Positions 1-4,775 of a DNA stretch of 8,185 bases are shown one piece after another (position 1 is the stretch's first letter; every line of letters begins with the position of its first letter). A program made the position numbers and the translations under genes. The notes beneath the pieces are model-generated. The model had not been told where the DNA came from. It saw only the letters and a program-made list of their open reading frames with translations, and did no database searches. This DNA comes from an uncultured Desulfobacterium sp. Lineage in GTDB: Bacteria; Desulfobacterota; Desulfobacteria; Desulfobacterales; Desulfobacteraceae. The stretch lies in NCBI GenBank assembly GCA_937124525.1, contig CAKZLA010000012.1, positions 1 through 8,185 of the forward strand, in the 5' to 3' direction.

Positions 1-54
1 ATGGGCCCGGCCCGGAACCGTAGACGGCCCAATTGGCCGGTTCCTATTGCCCAT
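1..54. repeat. Imperfect 54-nt inverted repeat (long hairpin)
   Basis: ATGGGC (1-6) is complementary to GCCCAT (49-54), and GGAACCG (14-20) to CGGTTCC (38-44). A small inner pairing of 27-29 with 35-37 is also possible. CCGGCC (7-12) can instead pair with GGCCGG (35-40), giving an alternative fold. No T-tract follows on either side within view, so it is not a standard intrinsic terminator. It may be the end of an upstream structure, an intergenic repeat, or part of the frr leader. Confidence 0.5.
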
Positions 55-85
55 CGGGGGGGCTCTGCTGAAGCAAACTTGGAGG

Positions 86-103
86 CTACCTTTTCATATA
101 AAA
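86..103 (+). repeat. Direct repeat copy 1 (TTTCATATAAAA core)
   Basis: Positions 86-103 match 174-191 at 16 of 18 bases, with an exact 12-nt core TTTCATATAAAA at 92-103. The copies are offset by 88 nt. The core contains TATAAA, which resembles a -10 box, but no convincing -35 element lies about 17 nt upstream. Bases 92-97 are also complementary to ATGAAA at 153-158. Confidence 0.55.
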
Positions 104-142
104 CTGCCACGGGCAGACCGCATGGGGGACTTGGGCCTGCCC
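104..142 (+). promoter_or_regulatory. Competing hairpins in the frr leader
   Basis: CTGCC (104-108) can pair with GGCAG (112-116) across a three-base loop. The overlapping GGGCAG (111-116) can instead pair with CTGCCC (137-142). The two stems share bases and exclude each other. The stretch superficially recalls part of a c-di-GMP (GEMM-I) riboswitch, but key conserved parts are missing. Function is unknown. Confidence 0.3.
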
Positions 143-152
143 ACAACGAAGC

Positions 153-185
153 ATGAAAGAATATTAGGTGTGCCTACTCTTTCAT
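153..185 (+). promoter_or_regulatory. Stem-loop just upstream of the frr ribosome binding site
   Basis: ATGAAAG (153-159) is exactly complementary to CTTTCAT (179-185). Within the loop TAGG (165-168) pairs with CCTA (173-176) around a TGTG tetraloop. The hairpin ends 13 nt before the frr Shine-Dalgarno sequence and is followed by an A-rich stretch, so it is not a rho-independent terminator on this strand. The left arm can alternatively pair with the first direct repeat at 92-97. A role in frr translation or RNA stability is only inferred. Confidence 0.35.
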
Positions 186-191
186 ATAAAA
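174..191 (+). repeat. Direct repeat copy 2 (TTTCATATAAAA core)
   Basis: This is the second copy of the 86-103 element, with the exact core at 180-191. It overlaps the right arm of the 153-185 stem-loop and leads into the A-rich stretch before the frr ribosome binding site. If it works as a promoter -10 region, transcription would begin roughly at the frr Shine-Dalgarno sequence, which makes that reading unlikely for this copy. Confidence 0.5.
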
Positions 192-198
192 AAAATAT

Positions 199-205
199 GG
201 GGTGA
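199..205 (+). promoter_or_regulatory. Ribosome binding site deciding the frr start
   Basis: GGGGTGA lies five bases before the ATG at 211 and matches the GGTGA part of the anti-Shine-Dalgarno complement. An in-frame GTG at 202 sits inside this motif and has only A/T-rich sequence upstream, so ATG 211 is the better start. Confidence 0.7.
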
Positions 206-210
206 AGTAT

Positions 211-768
211 ATGATAAAAGAAGTTTTGCAGGAAACAAAGGATCGCATGGATAAAACGGTGAAAGCCCTGGAAATAGATATGAAAAGGGTTCGCACCGGA
301 AGAGCTTCCATGACCATGCTTGACAGTGTAAAGGTCGATTATTACGGTACCTTGACTCCTTTAAGTCAAATGGCCTCGGTTGCCATCCCTGAAAGTCGGC
401 TTATTACTGTGCAGCCTTGGGATGTTTCTGCCATCAAAGAGGTTGAAAAAGGTATTTTAAAGGCCAATCTGGGCTTGACCCCCTCCAGTGATGGAAAAAT
501 TGTGCGTATTTCCATCCCCCCCCTCACAGAGGAGCGGAGAAAGGATATTGCTAAAAATACCCGCCAGGTTTGCGAAGATTTTAAAGTGGCCATCCGGAAC
601 ATCCGGCGGGACTCCAATGAGAATCTAAAATCCTTACAAAAGGACGGCGATATTTCGGAGGATGACAGCTTCAAGGGTCAAAAACAGATCCAAGAGCTCA
701 CAGATACTTATGTGGAGTCTGTGGATAAAATTTACCAGGACAAAGAGAAAGAAATCCTTGAAGTATAA
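211..768 (+). CDS. frr: Ribosome recycling factor
   Basis: RRF acts in the cytoplasm with EF-G to split the post-termination 70S ribosome so its subunits can start a new round of translation. From ATG 211 the protein has 185 residues, the same length as E. coli RRF, and the conserved arginine of the IRNIRRD segment falls at residue 132 as in E. coli. That supports ATG 211 over the in-frame GTG at 202. Visible family features are RTGRAS (residues 28-33), YYGT (44-47), the PPLTEERRKD segment (103-112), and a long charged helix through the ISEDD segment to the C-terminus. RRF consists of a three-helix bundle (N- and C-terminal parts) and a small beta domain (about 31-104). The gene heads the visible operon and its 3' end overlaps the likely uppS start. 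Nothing suggests truncation. Confidence 0.97.
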   Translation: MIKEVLQETKDRMDKTVKALEIDMKRVRTGRASMTMLDSVKVDYYGTLTPLSQMASVAIPESRLITVQPWDVSAIKEVEKGILKANLGLTPSSDGKIVRISIPPLTEERRKDIAKNTRQVCEDFKVAIRNIRRDSNENLKSLQKDGDISEDDSFKGQKQIQELTDTYVESVDKIYQDKEKEILEV

Positions 769-1543
769 AGGCGGAGAAACCCCAGACCCAATTTTCTGCC
801 ATGGGCTGGACCCAGATAAAATGCCGATCCATGTGGCCATCATCATGGATGGGAATGGACGGTGGGCCAAAAAGAAATTAATGAACCGTGTCAGAGGCCA
901 TGAAAAAGGCGTTGATACGGTTCGTTCCATTGTGACGGTGTGCCGGAAACTCAATATTAAGGTGTTGACCCTTTACGCCTTTTCCACGGAAAACTGGGGA
1001 CGTCCCCGGGCCGAGGTGGCGGCCTTGATGGCCCTGTTGAAAAAATTTGTAACGGGTGAAGTTAAGACCCTCATGGACAAGAATATCAAATTGGACGTCA
1101 TCGGGCAGAAAGAACGGCTCCCCGCAGATGTTGTCCGGGCCATGGAAGAGACCATACACCTTACCCGGAACAACAGTGGCATGCGTCTGAACCTGGCATT
1201 GAGTTATGGGGGCAGGGAAGAGATGACCCGGGCCGTGAAACTTATTGCTGAAAAGGTAAAAACAGGCAGTCTTGGTCTGGATAATATTACAGAAGAGATA
1301 GTTTCCCAACATCTTTACACCGCAGATATTCCTGATCCGGACATTGTTATCCGCACCAGTGGAGAAAAGCGGTTGAGCAATTTTATGCTCTGGCAGGCGG
1401 GTTATGCCGAGTTGTTTTTCACCGATACCCTGTGGCCTGATTTCACGGACCAGGCTTTCATGGATATTATCAGGGACTACCAGAAACGTGATCGTAGATT
1501 CGGGAAGGTCCAATGCTCCTCAAACGATGGCTCACCGCAATAG
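758..1543 (+). CDS. uppS: Isoprenyl transferase (undecaprenyl-diphosphate synthase)
   Basis: This cis-prenyltransferase condenses isopentenyl diphosphate units onto farnesyl diphosphate to make the C55 carrier lipid for peptidoglycan and other surface polysaccharides. Signatures are HVAIIMDGNGRWA, holding the catalytic Asp (residue 31 from this start), TLYAFSTENW with RP following, and the C-terminal IRTSGE, SNF, YAELFFTD and WPDF motifs. The start is uncertain. TTG 758 gives 261 residues, close to the usual 250 or so, and keeps the LDPDKMP segment that normally precedes the catalytic motif. ATG 821 would leave only three residues before HVAII. ATG 710 and ATG 662 would force longer overlaps with frr and add an atypical basic extension. 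With TTG 758 the gene overlaps frr by 11 nt. Its 3' end overlaps cdsA by 31 nt, suggesting coupled translation. The family call is firm; product chain length (C55) is assumed from context. Confidence 0.93.
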   Translation: MKYKGGETPDPIFCHGLDPDKMPIHVAIIMDGNGRWAKKKLMNRVRGHEKGVDTVRSIVTVCRKLNIKVLTLYAFSTENWGRPRAEVAALMALLKKFVTGEVKTLMDKNIKLDVIGQKERLPADVVRAMEETIHLTRNNSGMRLNLALSYGGREEMTRAVKLIAEKVKTGSLGLDNITEEIVSQHLYTADIPDPDIVIRTSGEKRLSNFMLWQAGYAELFFTDTLWPDFTDQAFMDIIRDYQKRDRRFGKVQCSSNDGSPQ

Positions 1544-2499
1544 TTCTATTGCCCCTTTTATTGTTGATTCTACTCCGGGGCACCCCTTTGATGTTTACCT
1601 CACTTGTGTTTGTCATATCCCTTCTGGGACTGCGAGAGTATTTTTGCATTGTCCCCCTCCCCGTCCATGGCGATGCCCTGGATCGCCAGGGTGTCTGCCC
1701 TGATCCCATCCATTCTTCTCCCGGATATAATCCTGAAAAAGAGATGTCTTCAAAAAAAACAGACTCCATGGAAGGCAGTTGCTGCTCGGGAAAAACATAC
1801 CCATTTATTTTTTCTGTGCTGGGGAAGTGCCCCAATTACGTGAAAGAAAAACGTAATATCGGAGTTGTCCTTATTTCAGGGGTCATTGCCTTTTTTATGA
1901 TGGCGGCAGCCCACAATGGCTCCCTTGGACTGATGTTGCTGGCACCGGCCCTGAATGTTTTGATTCTGACATTGCTTGTTCTGGTAGTGTATGCCCCGGG
2001 TTCTGATATTCTCAGGGCCATTGAAACACAGGTTCAAGGGGTGGTGTATGTCCCGTTTTTTCTCTCCTTTCTGGTGTTGATCCGGGAGGGCGAGAAAGGG
2101 GGGTTGTGGATTGTGTGGTTATGGCTGATGGTTGCCGCCAGTGACACCGGAGCCTTTTATTGCGGCTCCTATTATGGGAAACGACCGTTGTCCCCGCAGA
2201 TCAGTCCAAATAAAACCATTGAAGGTGCCTTGGGGGGGATTGTGCTGGCCATGGGGGTTGGGGTGGGGTTTGAAACCCTTTTCATCCATGATGTTTCCCT
2301 GATGGGTACCCTTGCCTTTGCCCTTACTGCGGCCATGGCAGGGCAGATTGGTGATTTGTTTGAGTCTGCCCTGAAGCGTACCGGAGGGATTAAAGATTCC
2401 GGCCATCTCCTTCCCGGTCATGGGGGGGTTTTGGACCGCCTGGACGGGGTGATCTTTGCAGCACCTGTGGCCTATCTTTTCAAGGAGTTTCTGCTATGA
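1513..2499 (+). CDS. cdsA: Phosphatidate cytidylyltransferase (CDP-diglyceride synthase)
   Basis: This integral membrane enzyme converts phosphatidic acid and CTP to CDP-diacylglycerol, the precursor of all major bacterial phospholipids. The family signature is clear at residues 286-311, running from SALKR through KDSGHLLPGHGG to DRLD; the ASDTGAF (209-215) and SPNKTIEG (231-238) segments are also typical. Hydrophobic segments lie near residues 7-21, 25-41, 117-133, 138-160, 177-191, 198-216, 239-257 and 264-285. The start at ATG 1513 follows GGGAAGG and gives a usual N-terminus of basic residues and a hydrophobic helix. At 328 residues it is longer than the common 265-285. The excess is a polar stretch at about 45-114, between REYF and the next hydrophobic segment, containing Cys 45, 62, 90, 91 and 106. 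Frame +2 is also open to 1843 here, so paired frameshifts cannot be fully excluded. Confidence 0.93.
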   Translation: MLLKRWLTAIVLLPLLLLILLRGTPLMFTSLVFVISLLGLREYFCIVPLPVHGDALDRQGVCPDPIHSSPGYNPEKEMSSKKTDSMEGSCCSGKTYPFIFSVLGKCPNYVKEKRNIGVVLISGVIAFFMMAAAHNGSLGLMLLAPALNVLILTLLVLVVYAPGSDILRAIETQVQGVVYVPFFLSFLVLIREGEKGGLWIVWLWLMVAASDTGAFYCGSYYGKRPLSPQISPNKTIEGALGGIVLAMGVGVGFETLFIHDVSLMGTLAFALTAAMAGQIGDLFESALKRTGGIKDSGHLLPGHGGVLDRLDGVIFAAPVAYLFKEFLL

Positions 2500-3677
2500 G
2501 ACACCTGTCCATCCTTGGGAGTACCGGCTCCATTGGCCAGAGTGCCCTTGCCGTTGTGGCCCTTCATCCCCAGCGTTTTAATGTCCGTATCCTTGCGGCT
2601 GCAAATAATGTGACCCTTCTGGCCCAGCAAATTTCTATTTTTAATCCTGACATGGTGGTGGTGTTCACCCGGGAAAAGGCCCGGGAGCTCAAAAATCTTA
2701 TTTCTGATACCTCCTCTGTGGAGATTTTATGGGGGGAGGAAGGATATCTTATTGCAGCGTCCCACGACATGGTGGACACGGTTCTGCTTGCCATGGTGGG
2801 AGCTGCCGGGCTCATGCCGGCCCTGGCCGCCATTGATGCCAAAAAACAGGTGGCCCTGGCCAACAAGGAGACCCTGGTCATGGCAGGAGATATTGTCATG
2901 GCAAGGGCAGCAGAAAAACAGGTGACCATTTATCCGGTGGATAGTGAACACAGCGCCATTTTCCAGTGTTTGGAGGGTAACCGGAAACGGGATCTACGCA
3001 AGATATTTCTCACCGCTTCCGGTGGGCCTTTCCGGGAAGTCCCCCGGGAAAAATTTTTCGACCTTACCCCCCGGGACGCGTTGAGCCACCCCACCTGGGA
3101 CATGGGCACCAAGATTTCCATTGATTCGGCCACCCTCATGAATAAAGCCCTGGAGATCATTGAGGCGGTGCATCTGTTTAAGCTTTCTCCCGGTCAAGTG
3201 GAGGTGGTGGTACATCCCCAGAGTATTGTCCATTCCATGGTGGGATTTTCCGATGGCACGGTGATGGCCCAGATGGGCCTGCCCGACATGAAAGCCGCCA
3301 TCTCCTATGCTCTGTCCTGGCCGGAACGCCTGGACCTGGGACTTGAATTTCCTGATTTTCCTAATTTGACAGGGCTGTTTTTTGAGGCCCCGGACCGAAG
3401 GCGGTTTCCCTCCATTGATTTTGCCTTTAAAGCCCTGGAAGCGGGAGGGACCCTGCCCGGGGTGATGAATGCCGCCAATGAGGTGGCCGTGGATGCGTTT
3501 TTGAACCATCGCATTGGCTTTCCTGACATCTTCCATATCATAGAAACCACCATGGATGCCCATGGGGTGGTCAATTCTCCTGGGGTGTCGGATATTGTGG
3601 CGGCGGATCTTTGGGCCCGGGACCTGGCCGAAGCTATGATTAACAATGATATGCAAATTCGGTCAGGGGCTTTTTGA
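2496..3677 (+). CDS. dxr: 1-deoxy-D-xylulose 5-phosphate reductoisomerase
   Basis: DXR catalyses the first committed step of the MEP isoprenoid pathway: NADPH-dependent rearrangement and reduction of DXP to MEP in the cytoplasm. The product ultimately feeds UppS, encoded two genes upstream. The protein has 393 residues, normal for the family. It begins with the NADPH-binding motif LGSTGSIGQSAL (7-18). ALANKETLVMAG follows, then PVDSEHSAIFQ with metal ligands Asp149 and Glu151. The ASGGPFRE segment and the HPTW flexible-loop motif come next, then SIDSATLMNKALE with the third metal ligand Glu220. VVHPQSIVHSMV and NAANEVAV lie further on. The ATG shares four bases with the cdsA stop (ATGA overlap), and AAGGAG at 2482-2487 is a strong ribosome binding site eight bases away. 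No catalytic residue appears missing. Confidence 0.98.
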   Translation: MRHLSILGSTGSIGQSALAVVALHPQRFNVRILAAANNVTLLAQQISIFNPDMVVVFTREKARELKNLISDTSSVEILWGEEGYLIAASHDMVDTVLLAMVGAAGLMPALAAIDAKKQVALANKETLVMAGDIVMARAAEKQVTIYPVDSEHSAIFQCLEGNRKRDLRKIFLTASGGPFREVPREKFFDLTPRDALSHPTWDMGTKISIDSATLMNKALEIIEAVHLFKLSPGQVEVVVHPQSIVHSMVGFSDGTVMAQMGLPDMKAAISYALSWPERLDLGLEFPDFPNLTGLFFEAPDRRRFPSIDFAFKALEAGGTLPGVMNAANEVAVDAFLNHRIGFPDIFHIIETTMDAHGVVNSPGVSDIVAADLWARDLAEAMINNDMQIRSGAF

Positions 3678-3684
3678 ACTGACC
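3661..3684 (+). promoter_or_regulatory. Small inverted repeat at the dxr-rseP junction
   Basis: GGTCAG (3661-3666) is complementary to CTGACC (3679-3684), a 6-bp stem with a 12-nt loop that includes the dxr stop codon. No T-tract follows, so it is probably not a terminator. This is the only gene junction in the window without an overlap. It could slow ribosomes or mark an RNA processing site, or be chance. Confidence 0.25.
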
Positions 3685-3704
3685 ATTGAGGTTGTAGAGG
3701 TATT

Positions 3705-4775
3705 ATGGGTAATTCACTGGTGGCCTTTGTCATCGTTTTGGGTATTCTTGTTTTTTTCCACGAGCTGGGGCACTTTCTGGTGGCCCGATTTTTTGGCGTG
3801 GGGGTGGAAACCTTTTCCCTGGGATTTGGTCCCAAAATTTACCAGCGCAGGATGGGATTTACCCAATACTGCATCTCCTTGATTCCCTTGGGGGGGTATG
3901 TGAAAATGGTGGGGGAGGAGCCGGGGGCTCCTTTGGCAGAAACGGATATTCCCCTGTCCTTTAACCATAAGAAACTGTATCAGAAAGTACTCGTTGTGGC
4001 GGCTGGTCCCTTATTTAATTTTTTGCTGGCCTTTTTGATTTTTTATGCCATTTTTCAATTTTCCGGCCTTTACTTTGTAAAACCCGTGGTGGGGGAGCTG
4101 GGGCCAAACAGCCCGGCCCAGGTCGCAGGCATGGCCACCGGAGATGTGGTGGTGGCCATTGACGGAAAACCGGTGACCTCCTGGGATGACATGGTGACCC
4201 TTATTGGAGCCGGTTCAGGAGAGGTCCTTGCCATACAGGTGGAACGGGGGGGCAGGGATCATTTGTTCCAGGTACACCCTGAGACCCGGGTGTCAAAAAA
4301 TATTTTTGGTGAAGATGTAAAGCGCTTCATGATCGGGGTGGCCGCCAGCGGGGATGTGACCCACATCTCCCTGAACCCCTTCCAGGCCCTGTGGCATGGG
4401 GGCCTGAGAACCTGGGATATATCCAGGCTCACCGTGCTGTCTGTGGTGAAAATTTTTCAAGGGTCAGTGGCCGCTGACAGTCTTGGCGGCCCCATCATGA
4501 TCGCCCAGATGGCTGGCAAGCAGGCAAAGGCTGGTGTGGCAAGCTTCTTTTTTTTCATTGCCATGCTCAGCGTGAATCTGGGTATTATTAATCTGTTTCC
4601 TGTGCCAGTGCTGGATGGGGGGCATATTCTCTTTTTTTGTTATGAGGCGGTGACGGGAAAAGCCGCCGGTGAAAAATTCCGTGAGCAGGCCAACCGACTG
4701 GGTATGGGACTGCTCCTGGCATTGATGGTATTTGTATTTTATAATGATATAATAAGGATTTTCAATGGTGGATAA
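3705..4775 (+). CDS. rseP: RIP metalloprotease RseP (site-2 protease family)
   Basis: Site-2 proteases are zinc enzymes that cut transmembrane helices; E. coli RseP cleaves the anti-sigma factor RseA to release the envelope stress sigma factor and also clears signal peptides. The first membrane segment carries HELGH (His19, Glu20, His23). The C-terminal part carries NLFPVPVLDGGH with Asn296 and the third zinc ligand Asp304. A PDZ domain is visible at about residues 126-185 (PNSPAQVAGMATGDVVVAIDG region). At 356 residues it has room for one PDZ domain, unlike the two of the 450-residue E. coli protein; this shorter form is common outside the Gammaproteobacteria. The start at ATG 3705 follows AGAGG at 3696-3700. 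The 3' end overlaps purL by 11 nt. The actual substrate here is unknown, since no sigma or anti-sigma gene is in the window. Confidence 0.95.
   Translation: MGNSLVAFVIVLGILVFFHELGHFLVARFFGVGVETFSLGFGPKIYQRRMGFTQYCISLIPLGGYVKMVGEEPGAPLAETDIPLSFNHKKLYQKVLVVAAGPLFNFLLAFLIFYAIFQFSGLYFVKPVVGELGPNSPAQVAGMATGDVVVAIDGKPVTSWDDMVTLIGAGSGEVLAIQVERGGRDHLFQVHPETRVSKNIFGEDVKRFMIGVAASGDVTHISLNPFQALWHGGLRTWDISRLTVLSVVKIFQGSVAADSLGGPIMIAQMAGKQAKAGVASFFFFIAMLSVNLGIINLFPVPVLDGGHILFFCYEAVTGKAAGEKFREQANRLGMGLLLALMVFVFYNDIIRIFNGG
4754..4758 (+). promoter_or_regulatory. Ribosome binding site deciding the purL start
   Basis: AAGGA lies six bases before ATG 4765, inside the last codons of rseP. The in-frame ATG at 4777 would be 18 bases away, so 4765 is preferred. 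The arrangement implies coupling of purL translation to rseP. Confidence 0.65.

Larger units (their letters stand above)
1..210 (+). other. Unassigned leader/intergenic region upstream of frr
   Basis: About 210 nt precede frr and I recognise no gene here. In many bacteria pyrH lies just upstream of frr, but no PyrH-like C-terminus is visible. Frame 1 is open from the window edge to a TGA at 154-156, and frame 2 is open from the edge to a TGA at 203-205; neither peptide resembles a family I know. The stretch holds several inverted repeats, a duplicated 18-nt element and a run of seven G at 56-62. This looks more like structured RNA or an intergenic repeat than protein-coding DNA. It could be the 5' leader of the operon or the 3' end of an upstream element cut by the window edge. 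Confidence 0.5.

Noticed and set aside
1..54. Group II intron domain V-like hairpin or intrinsic terminator
   Set aside because: The catalytic AGC triad, the two-base bulge and the GAAA loop are absent, and no T-tract follows on either side within view.
55..103. Possible SRP (4.5S) RNA, because GGGGGGCTCTGCTG resembles the 5' end of E. coli ffs
   Set aside because: The highly conserved domain IV (GGTCAGG and GGAAGCAGCC segments) is absent downstream.
109..142. Possible c-di-GMP (GEMM-I) riboswitch, from a CACGGGCAGACC-like string followed by GGGGAC and GCC
   Set aside because: The GAAA tetraloop, the GCAAAGCC segment and the second helix of the class are missing; the resemblance is short and probably chance.
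662..757. Longer UppS with a start at 662 or 710
   Set aside because: It would overlap frr by 107 or 59 nt and add a basic, non-conserved extension atypical of the family.
878..1513. Minus-strand open frame of 211 codons opposite uppS, and similar ones opposite dxr (2994-3656) and purL
   Set aside because: They lie entirely antisense to strongly recognisable genes and their peptides resemble no family I know; they are shadows of biased codon usage.
1604..1843. Alternative + strand frame of 79 codons inside cdsA as a separate gene
   Set aside because: No recognisable product and no clear ribosome binding site; noted only as a caution about frame within the CdsA insertion.
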